Shown: positions 12,201-25,534 of the stretch, in pieces
Position numbering within the stretch: the stretch's first letter is position 1
Layout: every line of letters starts with the position of its first letter
Assembly: GCA_014529385.2 (NCBI GenBank)
Contig: CM043951.1
Location: 113,630,469-113,694,468 of the forward strand
Direction: 5' to 3'
Source of the DNA: Adiantum capillus-veneris
Taxonomy: Eukaryota; Streptophyta; Polypodiopsida; Polypodiales; Pteridaceae
Length of the DNA stretch: 64,000 nucleotides
Notes under the pieces: generated by a model
The model's database searches: none
What the model was told of the DNA's origin: nothing
The model's input: the letters and a program-made list of their open reading frames with translations, nothing else
Position numbers and translations under genes: made by a program

Positions 12201-13000
12201 ATGTCAATACTCAGGGAAGTGAATCAAATGAGGCATGGAGACTCTTTGAGGTGTCAAACTCAGGAAGTGAACCTACAAAACAAAGCCATCTTGCGCGGTA
12301 GAAAATCTACCATTCTCAAATCTAGCAAACTCCATATTTCTTATGTCACCGCACTCGGTCGTCATGCCATTTTGGCATTCAAACAAAGTTCAAATGCAGT
12401 GAAACTTTAGGAGGAGGTCTAAGATGCCTAGGGGTACTATCCTATGAAGTTTGGTTGCAATCCAACAAGGTACCAAAACTACAATCCACCATGATCAAGG
12501 TCCTAAAAACTACAACATAACATACCAAAAAGGCCGCCCTATGGGCTAGAAACACTCTCCTATGGTCGAAATGTAAAAAAAAAACCATTAAACCACTCAA
12601 AAGTAATCGATCTAGCTCGCTAATACAGAGTCGCAAACCACAATAGAATTGAGAATGTTTACACTAAAATTAAAGAGTAGTAGACAAGGAACACAATGCA
12701 AGTTTTGGAATCAGAATTGGATTACCAGAGCTCAAGATAGATTGATTACAAAGCGTGTGAGACTAGCCATTCTCAATCGTACGCTTCAAAACTCATAAAA
12801 CCTTTTGATAATGATGATGTGTGTCCTTTTTCACTTACAAAAAAAGACTCTAACAGTACATATTTAGGAATTATGGGAAAAATACACAAAAATGGGACAA
12901 TTCTTCTCGTTCTCTATTTCTTAAGAAGAGGTGAACAATGTTCCATGATGCACATTGTGTTTGTGTGCATGTAGGTTTCAGTGGTTTTCATGCTAGTAAA
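12201..13000. other. No gene recognised
   Basis: Mixed-composition DNA without a domain, RNA gene or repeat that I can recognise. Open frames of up to about 120 codons are present but lack any family signature. Confidence 0.3.
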
Positions 13001-13187
13001 GTCACATATGATGCTAAGCTTTTGAGTCTTGGCATGATTCTCTAGTAGGCATTTTGTCAAAACACAACTTCAAGCCCAAACTCTGGATTGAGCTTTGTAA
13101 AGTCACATATGAAGGTAAGCTTTTGAGTCTTGGCATGATTCTCTAGTAGGGATTTTGTCAAAACACAACTTCTAGATTGAGCTTTGT
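13001..13187 (+). repeat. Local tandem duplication (~95 bp, two copies)
   Basis: A unit starting GTCACATATGA and containing TTGAGTCTTGGCATGATTCT occurs at about 13,001-13,097 and again at 13,098-13,187. The copies differ by a small internal indel near the CCCAAACTCTGG segment. It abuts the left TTAA flank of the inverted-repeat element. Confidence 0.75.
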
Positions 13188-14127
13188 TAACACTAGGTTA
13201 GTAATGGGACACTTTTATGTCCTGGGACACTATTATATCCTGTTAAGTGACCATTTTCCTTGAATTATGTCAAGAGTTTCAAAATGGATTTTGAGGTGCT
13301 ATCTATCTAGAAAGTTGTCTCATGAGCTGAAAAAAACTCGACATTTTTTTGGAATATCAATTCCATCTTTAACCTTGTCCTTGCACAACATTTCACAACC
13401 TAAACTGTGTGAGAAAACGGGTCCTGTTTTTGTCTTTTTTCAACTTTTTGCAACTATACCACTCTAGAATTCATGTTTATGAGGTCTATAATGCTAGAGA
13501 ACTATCTTTAGTAGTCCGCAACATGTCATGATGCTTCTAAGGAGAAATAAATTTTAAAGTTGTAAGTTATGACCAAAGTACAAAAATTGTCCAATCCTGA
13601 TTTTTAGCCAATTTTAGCTCTTCTATGATTTTTTTGGTGGCTTTCATGATATCCAAATGCAGTTTTGATTTTCTATGTCGCATATTGTAACATAAAGCTA
13701 ATATTCCTTGAGTTTTGGGGCACCTAATATCCTATTTTTCATAGTAGACAACGATGGTTGATTTTTTCAATTATAAAAGAGAACGAAACATTCTAGTATA
13801 TCAAGTATAGCCTTTTCAATATTGTTAGTTTCTTGTGACAACTACATACATTTTGTAGGTAGTAACCATATCTAGTCATAAGGATCAAATTTGGCTAGAT
13901 ATTGAATAGTTTCTATGGGATCCTACAACTCATAATGTTCAACCCAGTTTTTTAATGTTTGCTGTATTTAGCACTTCATCTTTGTCCCCAAGATTCCCCT
14001 TGGTAAGAGATGTAATATTCTTTTGACATGCTCTATGGCTCCTTATGAACCTAAAGGACAATAGGGAACTAAAAAAACATGCATATATTATTTTTATTGA
14101 GCGTGGCTATAGAAACTTTGATGATAG

Positions 14128-15761
14128 TGATAGACGTTTTTCGGCTCTCTGTAATTGCCATAGTGAGTTATCTCACCCTATCAAATCACTCAAACAATGT
14201 GGCTACCCTCACCCTTTCACTGTATATAGGTGCGTGTGAGTTAGGGGACTTTTCCCATATCTCCTTACTGAAATAAAAAACACTCAATTAGCTAGTCATT
14301 GGGCTAGTTGAGCCAAAAAAATAAAAAATATAAAAAATATAAGTATATTATGGTCCATGCGTATGTAAATATTTCTTTGTATATAGGGCCTAAATAAAAG
14401 TTTTTTCATAATTATTTTGGTATTTATTTAAATATTTCTACTAGGTGTGTGTTATTTATGCTCTGTACATTGCCTCACCATTACCACAATTTTTCTTACC
14501 ATTTTTCATACTCTTTATTCCATATAGAAATATTTTCATGTAAGCCTTCTTATATTTGGTGTAACTCCACCCCAACAAAAAATCCAAAAAAACTAGTTTT
14601 ATGTGTATATTTTTTCACTATTGTGATTTTTCCCTTCCTACATCTATTTTGTTTTTTTTCTAAAAAATTAGAACACCAAAATATTTATCCTTTTTATAGT
14701 AGCCTCATAATGAGAGAGATTTCTTTTGACCCCTTTATATTTTTTCCACTTATATTATTTATATTTGACATGTACATATTTTTTGACCCCTCAATATTTG
14801 ATTTTCTTAGTTGTGCTATTCACTTATATCATGATCTCAACAATATCTTCAATTATAGACCTACCAAATAAGGTCAAGGGTAGGTGGCATGCATACATGC
14901 ACTATGGAGGGCTCACTCTTGGAGGTATTCAAAAAGAATCATCCAAAGAAGGACCCCACAAGGACCTTGTGCAGTGGAAAAAAAACGGTCGGTTTTGCTG
15001 AATTTTTAAAGGTCACTTGCTCTCCGAATTTGAAATAGTGATACAAGCAAAAGTTGTAGCTCGTGGGCTAAACTTTTGCCTCAAATTTTTTCATATTTTT
15101 TTGAGCTACGAGCTGTGAGCTATGATTTTATTAGTGGACCCCAGTTTTCCCATGCTATGCAGCCACACTCTCTCTTCCACTTTATCATTTTCCTCTTTCA
15201 CACACACTTCTCCACTCATCATCCCCACCTCTCTCACCACTCTCTCTGCACCCTACTCACCTTCTCCTCAACCTTGAAGAATAAGAGAAACCATGGTGAG
15301 CTCATACCTCCCACACACAATTCCATTCCAAAATTGATCACCTAGTCTCATTTTTCCTCCTCCAAATTATCCATATCTATCAAAAAAACCACAAAATTCA
15401 GCCTCTTCTCTTAAAAGACAGCATCATGGTGGTTGATTACTCAGCTTCAATTACCTTGTCTCTCAAGGAAGGTCAAGAGTGGAGAAAAAAATGTACCGTC
15501 AAAGCTAGTGGACCGTCAACAAGCGTCAAAATTGGCCCTACTCAAGACACTTGGAGCATCAACCTTGTAAGAAATCCACCTTTTCTTACCTCTTAAGAGT
15601 TTTCTTCCTTATTTGTATCCTACATGGATACTCCCATTGTAAATATCCAGTTCCATTTGTAAATTAATACTAACTCTACTAACACTAACCACTAACATAC
15701 TAACACAAAATAGCATTGACCTAACCATAAAAGACACCTCACCTCAAGACATGTACAAAGT

Positions 15762-15819
<58 letters not shown>

Positions 15820-16841
15820 CTTACTTACTTTCACCTTATCTACCATCAATAATGCTCTCTTTTGAGCCCACACCAATGACTCAAGCAGACAAAGAAGGCC
15901 CACAATGTTTTGATATTCAAAAAAATCATAATCCTGATTTGTTAGCTTGTAAATTAGGATTTCCAATAATCTTAATGAGGGGTCTCCAACCTATAAATAG
16001 GCCCTCTCCTTCTTGTAAAACAACCTCCAACATCTCACATAGCACCCCAACACTCTATGCGTGAGGAGAGACTTAGGTGTAGCAACCACTTGTGAGCTTC
16101 ACTCTTGGGTGTGAGAGAAGCCTTCAAGCTACACATTGCAAGTGAGAGAGCGTGAGTTCCACAAACCTCAAAACCACTATTGTATATGCTCCTTCATCAT
16201 CAATATTTGAGGTTTTGGTGCATCAAAGGCGTGATTCGACGTTCAAATCTTCGTCCTTCCATTTGTGCAATACGGTTTGGTGAATTCAAGGTGACTTGTG
16301 TATTTGAGTTTTTATCGGTTGATCTTGATTTTAGAAAGTGTTTTAGTGTGTTTTTCATTGCCAGTTTTGTGTCCATTGTAAGAGGGTATTGTGGTGAGAG
16401 GTCTCCCACACCCTAAGACAGTGTGTGTGTGTGTGTTTTGGCAATGTTTTAGCAATCACTAAGCATTGAGTGAGTTTATACAAGTTCTACGATAGCATCA
16501 TAACGAACCATCTCCATTATCAAGTCACAAATAAGGTATTACGCAAGATCCTTTTCTCTCTCTCTTCCCTTTGCTCTAGCTCTCTCTGGTCCAGTTTGTG
16601 TGTGTCTTGGTGTGAGGTTGTTTGTGTGTGTTGTGGGGTGCATCTTCTTGGTTGTGCCAAAATCTCTCTTGGCGTCCTAGTTCGCATACCATAACTAGGT
16701 GGTGCCCCTATCTTGTTTGGGTTTGGCTGTGGGTTTGTTGTTGTGTTGTGCTTGTGGTTGCCCCAGCCCAATTGAGCAGCACGGGAGCCTTGAGGGGTGT
16801 TTAGAGGTCGCCTCTCTTGTTGCCCGCCCCGGACCGCCTCA
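14128..16841 (+). repeat. LTR1 of the T2 array
   Basis: 2,714 bp, TGATAG...CCTCA. Compared with LTR2 and LTR3 it differs by a few substitutions near its start and by many one-base length changes in homopolymers. A CT microsatellite lies at about 15,764-15,818, a TATA box at 15,992, and a GT run near 16,420. Confidence 0.92.
15992..15999 (+). promoter_or_regulatory. TATA box in LTR1
   Basis: TATAAATA within CCTATAAATAGGCC, followed about 25-35 bases on by a C/T-rich stretch where transcription would start. The same site recurs in LTR2 and LTR3. It would divide the LTR into a U3 of about 1.9 kb and an R-U5 of about 0.8 kb. Confidence 0.65.
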
Positions 16842-16845
16842 ATTT

Positions 16846-16863
16846 TGGTGCCCCCACGGAGGA
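16846..16863 (+). other. Primer-binding site, internal A
   Basis: TGGTGCCCCCACGGAGGA, four bases after the LTR1 end. The TGG start pairs with tRNA CCA. The tRNA implied has a 5' acceptor strand like GCCCCCA, which I cannot assign from memory. A close variant is used by T1 at 7,097-7,114. Confidence 0.65.
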
Positions 16864-16917
16864 CGGCTTGTGTATGTTTTGTGTAGGCTCAACCTTTAGC
16901 TTAATCAAGTAGCTTGC

Positions 16918-17130
16918 ATGAATCACAAGAATTTGTATGATCCCTTCATTCCCATTGCAAGGCAAAAGGTACACATAATTGTTAGTACTAAGTTGCAATT
17001 TCAACGTGTAATTCGTAGAATTTTAGGTCCTCTTAGGTTGGCAGAGATAAACGCATCAGTAAATCCTTTATTTTGCCTCTCATTAGGTACGACCTTAGTT
17101 TGGACGTCTATATTTTTTGTTTTGTTTTAA
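16918..17130 (+). other. Leader frame 1, copy A
   Basis: The copy A counterpart of the frame at 25,535-25,747, with the same N-terminal 50 residues. It lies between the primer-binding site and gag. Read it together with the copy B entry, where the pair is described. Confidence 0.45.
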
Positions 17131-17153
17131 GCATAAGGTCATGCATATAGACA

Positions 17154-17372
17154 ATGGATAATGGCCCAAGAATAGAGGTTTTCCCCTTTCATTTCACTCC
17201 ACACATTAGAATAAACATTGCAATTAGTAGAAAAATCCATTTTCAACAACGTATGGTGTTCATGTTTGGTGCCCAAAGAGTAGGAGAAATTCTCGCGTCA
17301 CCAAACCCTGTCATCCTACCTCTCATTGATTATCATAGGTCATTTGATGTGATTATTTTTATTTTGTTGTAG
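17154..17372 (+). other. Leader frame 2, copy A
   Basis: 72 codons with the same translation as the copy B frame at 25,769-25,987. It ends 85 bases before the gag start at 17,458. Confidence 0.5.
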
Positions 17373-17457
17373 AATAGATTGCAGTTTAGAGAATATTATT
17401 GTGTAGATCTTTTAAAGAAAGAAAAAAACAAAAACGCGTCACTTTGAAATCAATTCA

Positions 17458-20400
17458 ATGGAGAACCAACGCCAAATGTCTGGATATCCTCTTTTCTTTG
17501 GAGAGCCTGGAGAGGACGCAGAATTATTTTTGGCAAATTTCAAGATGTCTTGTCGTATCAAGAGAATAGTAACTGATCAAGAACGTGTAGAAATGTTTGA
17601 GGTAGTCCTTAGGAAAGATGCTAGCACTTGGTTTGACTCTTTGCCTGAGGAAGTTAAAGAAAATTACATGGAAGTTATCAATCATTTCAAGAGATACTTC
17701 TTTGATCCCCAAAACACTCAAAAGCTATGGCAAGACATTGTTTCTCATAAGCAAAAAGACTTAGATGACTACTACTTGTACAAGCAAAAGTTTCTACGTC
17801 TTTGGGCTGTATGGGTGAGAAATGTTGCTAACCCTGGTGATGGTGCAAAGTTCCTAAAGAAGGAGAGGTTCATAGCCGGACTCTTTCCTGAACTTAAGGT
17901 AAAAGTTGAGGCGGGTGCACCTCCTACCTTTGATGCAGCTGAAACTAGGGCTGCTGAGAAATATAGAAAACTCAAGTGCTTAAGAGGAGAGGTTCCAATA
18001 GAAGGTCTGAAACCCAAAGGTAAGTCACAAACATCAACATCTAGGGAGCTTCCTGAGGTAACGGCGGAAGTGATTGAGAAGTTAAATGAATCCTTAAGCA
18101 GCCTGTCAATTCACCTTGCACAAGCTGTAGGTCCAAAGGGACAAGCAAAGAAGTCAGAAGAGCGAGATCCACCACGACATAGGAGAGTCTTGCAATGCTG
18201 GAATTGCGGAGAGTCTGGACATGGGATGTATAATTGTCCTTGGCCCCGTGGGGAGCCAGGCAGACCTTACTTGAATTACCCAGTGATGAATGCAGGTGAA
18301 GGAACTAGTCAGCAACCACGGCTTCTACAAAGGCCAAACGGAGCAAGACCACCTCCACAAGGAGTGGAAGGAGTTCCACCTTTGCCAGACCCAAACGTGC
18401 ATGTGGTAGAGGTGACAAATTCAAGAGAGGTTGACATGGAAGGAAATGGCATTAAGCGTGGCGAGGGAAAGGTAAGAAGAAAGAAGGAGTTACATCACAA
18501 GTGACCATGGACGAGAAAAGAAGGCAACGGAGACCAAGGAAGCTAAGAGGACTCGACGTCGTATCAACCTCCAAGACTTTCCTCTTGGACATGGAATGGC
18601 TCCATACAACCTGTTGGAAGACATGAGAGGTAAGGGTCCTGATATCTCATGGCCTCAATTTCTTGCATTATGTCCACAAGTTAGGAGGGATTTAACAAGG
18701 GCAGTTAGCACTAGGAGAAAGGTAAAAGAGAGTGTGCCTGTTGTAAAAATTACACGATCTGAAATGAATGAGGACATTACACCTGTGCTAGATTGTTACA
18801 TAAAAGGGAGATTGGTTAGGAAAGGTCTAGTGGATGGGGGTGCACAAATTTGCATCATGACAGAGGGACTCATGCAAAAACTAGGCATGCACATCCATGA
18901 GACACATGAAATTAAGGTCAAGATGGCAAACAATAGCAAGGCTAGGTGTGTAGGCATTTGTAAAAATCTTTTTGTGGAGGCCTTTGGCATTAAGAAGGCA
19001 GTGGATTTCTATGTCATGTCTACCAAAGGAAATGGTTACCCATTTATCCTAGGGAGACCATGGCTAATGAAGATGCGAGCTTTGCAGGATTGGGAGAGTG
19101 GAAAGCTAATTTGCAGGAACGACAATCATAAGAAGGTTGTCTTTGACATGAAGGAGCAACGCCAAGAGGAGCTCCATGAAGAATCATCTCAAAGTGAGAC
19201 GGAAGAAGGTTGGACCGATAACACTTCAGAAGAAGAAAGTAGAGGCAGCATTACTGAAGAGGAGTCTTCCATCGAAGTCACGGTGGTAAGGTTTAAGCCA
19301 ACCAACCAAGAGACCTCTTGTCAAGGTTTGGAGGAGGTAGGTTCCCAAGAGAACCAAAAAGTGGAAGATGAAAGAATGCTAGAAGGTATGCTATCTACAA
19401 CACTTACAAAGGATGAAAGAGAGGAGTTCAAATGTGTGCTAAGGAAATTTTCTAGGATTTTTGCTAAAGACTACACCGATGTGCGTGGAGTAGATGCTGT
19501 TCAACACAAAATTGAGTTGAAGCCAGAGGCCACACCGAAGGCTCAGAAGCTACGAAGGCTAGGAGTCATCAAGGAGCAGGTTTTACTCAAGGAGGTAAGA
19601 AAGCTTCTAGCAGCAGGTTTCATTTATCCAGTGGAGAATTCAGAGTGGTCTCTCCCGTTGTTGTCACTCCTAAGAAAAACGGAAAGTGGAGGGTGTGTGT
19701 GGATTACCGTCCACTCAATGAGGCAACAAAAAGAGATCACTTTCCCCTCCCATTTCAGGATGAGATACTAAATGAGGTAGCTGGTCATGAGAAGTACACT
19801 GTGTGTGATGGCTACTCAGGCTACTTTCAAATAGGTATCGCATTGGAAGATCAATTGAAAACAACCTTTATCACTCCTTGGGGTTGTTATGCTTTTAGAG
19901 TCATGCCATTTGGTCTGACAAATGCTCCTGCAACATTCCAACGTTTCATGAACATGGTGTTTCAAGCATTCTTTGGAAAGTCAATTAGGGTGTTCATTGA
20001 TGATTTTTGCATTGATAGCTCAAAATCATTGCATCTACAAAGGGTAGAAGAAGGTTTAAAGAAGCTCTACGACATGGGAGGTCAACTCAACCCCGACAAG
20101 TGCCACATAGGTGAGGATGAAGTGATCTTGCTCGGTCACAAGGTTTCCTATAAAGGCATTGAGGTGGATCCTTCAAAGGCAAAGGCTCTTATTGAGCTCC
20201 CATCACCGAAGAGTCTTAAGGAGGTCATCTCTTTCATTCAGAAGGTGAAGTATATGTCACGCTTCATTCACTTAGCCTCGGAGTTGCTTCATCCTTTGCA
20301 AAAGTTGACACAACAAGTAGAATTTGCATGGTCTGATGAGCTTGAAGAGTATTTTTGTAACATTAAAGTCATTTTGTCAGAGCTACCAACACTCATGCCT

Positions 20401-22732
20401 CCTTGTTGGGAGTACACGTTCTTTGTTAGCTCTAGTGTTGGAAGGGAAACAATTGGTGCTGTGTTGCTACAACAAGATCCCCACAGTACAAGGATGCGAC
20501 CCATCTACTTTTCTAGTAGGGTCATGAATGCTTTGGAGAGAGACTACACAGAAGCAGAACTCATGATGCTTTCTCTCATGTTTGCGATAAGGAAGTTTAG
20601 ATCCTACTTGCTCCCAAAACCTTTTGTAATCCTCACCGCAGAGAATTTGTTCCCTTGGGTGTCATCTCAAATGAATCTTAGTACTAAGATCTCAAAGTGG
20701 ATTATGGAGTTGCAAGAGTTTCAATACTCTTTCAAGGTAGAAGATAGTGTGCGTGCACAATTGGCAGGGATTCTCACTTATAGGGTGCATGAAAAGGAGA
20801 TTAAGGTGCCTGAAGTAAAGACCCTACCATTGCCAACACCAAAAAGTATTCCTAATGCTTTTACCTTGTTCTTCGATGGAGCTTTTCGACGAGCCATAGG
20901 GAAAGCAGGGGGGGGGCTAGTGTTGCTCAACCCAAGTGGAGAGGTGGTCATGAAAGAGAAGGTCAATCTACCAGGTTCAACTAGCAACAATGAAGCAGAA
21001 TACGACACACTACTTCATGGTTTGAAGATGTGCATTGGCCAAGGGATAAAACATCTCATGGTAAAGAGAGATGCACTTCTCATTGTTAAACAGATTTTAG
21101 GCATTTGGGCATGCAAGAATGAAAGCTTAAGGACAAAAGTTCATGCCATTCGTAAGATGTTTAATCAGTTTGAAGAAGTGCAACTATATCATATTCCGAG
21201 GAAACAAAATGAAGATGCCGATTTACTTGCACAACAAGCAGTTACATGTGTTGAGAGAGAAGTGCAGGTCATCATGGTGGCAGCAGCTGTCAAGCAACCG
21301 AGATACCAGGGATTGGAGTCATTGGCTCCCATTATTGGCTACATTATGGAGGGTGAGTTTCCACAAGACTTCACGAAGGCTCAGAAGAGGAGACTCATGA
21401 AGAAGGCAAGTTTCTATCTCTTACTAGAAGGCTCCCTCTATCAAAAAGGGAAGGATCAAGTGTGCAGAAGAGTACCAACTATCGAGGAAATTCCAGCCAT
21501 TCTAAAAGGTTTGCATGAAGAGACATGTGGTGGTCATTTTGCCCAAGAATCAACTGTGAAGAAGATTTTGCTTGCGGGGTATGTTTGGCCAAGCTTGCAT
21601 GTGGACATTCAACATTGGTGTAAAAGTTGTCACAATTGTCAGATAAATGGAAATAGAAGGTTGGTGCATGGCCCGAGGCAAATAGTTCTTGAAAATGGAC
21701 CCTTTGAAAAGTGGGGCATTGATGCTATGGGTCCTCTGCCTAGGACAAAAAAATGGTAAACTCTACATTCTAGTGGCTGTAGACTATATGACTAGGTGGG
21801 TGGAAGCTCAAAGTGTGGCAAGAGTGAATGAGAGGACAGTTAGCAAGTTTGTGTACAATCACATTTGTTGCACATTTGGCACACCTTTAGAGATTGTTTC
21901 TGATAATGGTCCAGGGTTTAGGAAGGGCTTGCTCACAGAAGTTTGTGAAGAGCTTCACATTCTACATCGTCATAGCACACCATACTACCCACAGTCAAAT
22001 GGTTTGGTGGAGAAGGCTAATGGTGTCATTGCAGGAATCATTAGAAAGATGGTGCAAAACAAGACAAAATTATGGGATGACTTCTTGGATGGTGCCTTGT
22101 GGGCATATCGAACCACATATAGGGAAGCCACGGAGTTCACACCATTTCACTTGTTCTATGGTCAAGAGGCTTTGCAGCCTATCGAGCTCAACATTCCAAC
22201 AATGCGACTTCATGGCAAAGGAGCACAAGATGATCAAGAGGTATGGATGGATCGACTTCTTACGTTAGTGAAGCTTGAGTGGAAAAGAGAAGCAGCATAC
22301 GAGTGCTACAAGAGGAAAGCTACACAAGCGAAAGAAACGCACGACAAGAAACTGAAGGACAAAGGCATCAATGAAGGAGATCTTGTGCTAAGGTATGACA
22401 ATCGACTCGATAATCGTTTTGATGCCAAATTTGAAACAAGATGGCAGGGGCCATACATAGTCAAGAAGGCTTTCAATTCAAGTTACTATCAACTTATGGA
22501 CTTGAATGGGAAGGAGCACTCCAGGAAGGTAAACGGCTATCGCTTGAAGCCTTACTTGAGTCGCCTTCTACCAAAGGATCTACCAGAGCAAAAGGCAACT
22601 ATCCCATGTAAGTATTGTTTCATGAAGCATGAGTGTAACACAAACCAAAATTCCAAGGGGCCAAACAATGAAGATCTTGTCAAGGACTCTGAAGCACTCT
22701 CTTTGGAAAAGATTCTTTATGATGGTACATGA
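17458..22732 (+). pseudogene. Copy A coding block: gag, protease, RT, RNase H x2, integrase
   Basis: Parts in order: gag from 17,458 with the CCHC knuckle at about 18,196-18,237; protease around 18,790-19,075 (VDGGAQICI near 18,828; FILGRPWL near 19,042); reverse transcriptase around 19,650-20,290 with FIDDF at about 19,993; Ty3-type RNase H near 20,405-20,750; archaeal-type RNase H near 20,857-21,241; integrase from the zinc domain at about 21,510 to 22,732. The layout and sequence match copy B almost exactly. It looks close to whole, with about three breaks. It is a retroelement copy, not a host gene. Confidence 0.85.
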
Positions 22733-22745
22733 ATATACCATCATC

Positions 22746-22757
22746 CTGGGGGAGGGC
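22746..22757 (+). other. Polypurine tract, internal A
   Basis: CTGGGGGAGGGC, three bases before LTR2. It primes plus-strand DNA synthesis in the family. Confidence 0.75.
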
Positions 22758-22760
22758 TAA

Positions 22761-24391
22761 TGATAGCCGTTTTTCGGCTCTCTGTAATTGCCATAGTGAG
22801 TTATCTCACCCTATCAAATCACTCAAACACTGTGGTTACCCTCACCCTTTCACTGTATATAGGTGCGTGTGAGTTAGGAGACTTTTCCCATATCTCCTTA
22901 CTGAAATAAAAAACCCTCAATTAGCTAGTCATTGGGCTAGTTGAGCCAAAAATATAAAAAATATAAGTATATTATGGTCCATGCGTATGTAAATATTTCT
23001 TTGTATATAGGGCCTAAATAAAAGATTTTTTCATAATTATTTTGGTATTTATTTAAATATTTCTACCTAGGTGTGTGTTATTTATGCTCTGTACATTGCC
23101 TCACCATTACCACAATTTTTCTTACCATTTTTCATACTCTTTATTCCATATAGAAATATTTTCATGTAAGCTTCTCTTATATTTGGTGTAACTCCACCCC
23201 AACAAAAATCCAAAAAAACTAGTTTTATTTATGTGTATATTTTTTCACTATTGTGATTTTTCCCTTCCTACATCTATTTTGTTTTTTTTCTAAAAAATTA
23301 GAACACCAAAAATATTTATCTTTTTATAGTAGCCTCATAATGAGAGAGATTTCTTTTGACCCCTTTATATTTTTTCCACTTATATTATTTATATTTGACA
23401 TGTACATATTTTTTAGACCCCTCAATATTTGATTTTCTTAGTTGTGCTATTCACTTATATCATGATCTCAACAATATCTTCAATTATAGACCTACCAAAT
23501 AAGGTCAAGGGTAGGTGGCATGCATACATGCACTATGGAGGGCTCACTCTTGGAGGTATTCAAAAGAATCATCCAAAGAAGGACCCCACAAGGACCTTGT
23601 GCAGTGGAAAAAAACGGTCGGTTTTGCTGAATTTTTAAAGGTCACTTGCTCTCCGAATTTGAAATAGTGATACAAGCAAAAGTTGTAGCTCGTGGGCTAA
23701 ACTTTTGCCTCAAATTTTTTCATATTTTTTTGAGCTACGAGCTGTGAGCTATGATTTTATTAGTGGACCCCAGTTTTCCCATGCTATGCAGCCACACTCT
23801 CTCTTCCACTTTATCATTTTCCTCTTTCACACACACTTCTCCACTCATCATCCCCACCTCTCTCACCACTCCTCTCTGCACCCTACTCACCTTCTCCTCA
23901 ACCTTGAAGAATAAGAGAAACCATGGTGAGCTCATACCTCCCACACACAATTCCATTCCAAAATTGATCACCTAGTCTCATTTTTCCTCCTCCAAATTAT
24001 CCATATCTATCAAAAAAACCACAAAATTCAGCCTCTTCTCTTAAAAGACAGCATCATGGTGGTTGATTACTCAGCTTCAATTACCTTGTCTCTCAAGGAA
24101 GGTCAAGAGTGGAGAAAAAATGTACCGTCAAAGCTAGTGGACCGTCAACAAGCGTCAAAATTGGCCCTACTCAAGACACTTGGAGCATCAACCTTGTAAG
24201 AAATCCACCTTTTCTTACCTCTTAAGAGTTTTTCTTCCTTATTTGTATCCTACATGGATACTCCCATTGTAAATATCCAGTTCCATTTGTAAATTAATAC
24301 TAACTCTACTAACACTAACCACTAACATACTAACACAAAATAGCATTGACCTAACCATAAAAGACACCTCACCTCAAGACATGTACAAAGT

Positions 24392-24438
<47 letters not shown>

Positions 24439-25458
24439 TACTTACTTTCACCTTATCTACCATCAATAATGCTCTCTTTTGAGCCCACACCAATGACTCA
24501 AGCAGACAAAGAAGGCCCACAATGTTTTGATATTCAAAAAAATCATAATCCTGATTTGTTAGCTTGTAAATTAGGATTTCCAATAATCTTAATGAGGGGT
24601 CTCCAACCTATAAATAGGCCCCTCTCCTTCTTGTAAAACAACCTCCAACATCTCACATAGCACCCCAACACTCTATGCGTGAGGAGAGACTTAGGTGTAG
24701 CAACCACTTGTGAGCTTCACTCTTGGTGTGAGAGAAGCCTTCAAGCTACACATTGCAAGTGAGAGAGCGTGAGTTCCACAAACCTCAAAACCACTATTGT
24801 ATATGCTCCTTCATCATCAATAAATTGAGGTTTGGTGCATCAAAGGCGTGATTCGACGTTCAAATCTTCGTCCTTCCATTTGTGCAATACGGTTTGGTGA
24901 ATTCAAGGTGACTTGTGTATTTGAGTTTTTATCGGTTGATCTTGATTTTAGAAAGTGTTTTAGTGTGTTTTTCATTGCCAGTTTTGTGTCCATTGTAAGA
25001 GGGTATTGTGGTGAGAGGTCTCCCACACCCTAAGACAGTGTGTGTGTGTGTGTTTTGGCAATGTTTTAGCAATCACTAAGCATTGAGTGAGTTTATACAA
25101 GTTCTACGATAGCATCATAACGAACCATCTCCATTATCAAGTCACAAATAAGGTATTACGCAAGATCCTTTTCTCTCTCTCTTCCCTTTGCTCTAGCTCT
25201 CTCTGGTCCAGTTTGTGTGTGTCTTGGTGTGAGGTTGTTTGTGTGTGTTGTGTGGTGCATCTTCTTGGTTGTGCCAAAATCTCTCTTGCGTCCTAGTTCG
25301 CATACCATAACTAGGTGGTGCCCCTATCTTGTTTGGGTTTGGCTGTGGGTTTGTTGTTGTGTTGTGCTTGTGGTTGCCCCAGCCCCAATTGAGCAGCACG
25401 GGAGCCTTGAGGGGTGTTTAGAGGTCGCCTCTCTTGTTGCCCGCCCCGGACCGCCTCA
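22761..25458 (+). repeat. LTR2, shared middle LTR of the T2 array
   Basis: 2,698 bp. It serves as 3' LTR of internal A (preceded by the purine tract at 22,746) and 5' LTR of internal B (followed by the primer-binding site at 25,463). Its first 1.4 kb match LTR3 base for base by eye, while about 11 substitutions separate the two in the remaining 1.3 kb. The CT microsatellite is at about 24,394-24,436. Confidence 0.93.
24609..24616 (+). promoter_or_regulatory. TATA box in LTR2
   Basis: The counterpart of 15,992. In the middle LTR this promoter would drive internal B. Confidence 0.62.
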
Positions 25459-25462
25459 ATTT

Positions 25463-25480
25463 TGGTGCCCCCACGGAGGA
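25463..25480 (+). other. Primer-binding site, internal B
   Basis: The same 18 bases and the same four-base offset from the LTR end as at 16,846. Confidence 0.65.
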
Positions 25481-25534
25481 CGGCTTGTGTATGTTTTGTG
25501 TAGGCTCAACCTTTAGCTTAATCAAGTAGCTTGC

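Noticed and set aside
15076-15345. Plus-strand frames inside the T2 LTRs (also at 23,705 and 32,321) as proteins
   Set aside because: They lie in the U3 part, have low-complexity composition and change frame between the three LTRs.
15739-15966. Arg/Glu-repeat proteins over the CT microsatellites in the LTRs
   Set aside because: The RERERE tract is the microsatellite. The same artefact recurs at 24,374 and 32,990 with different lengths.
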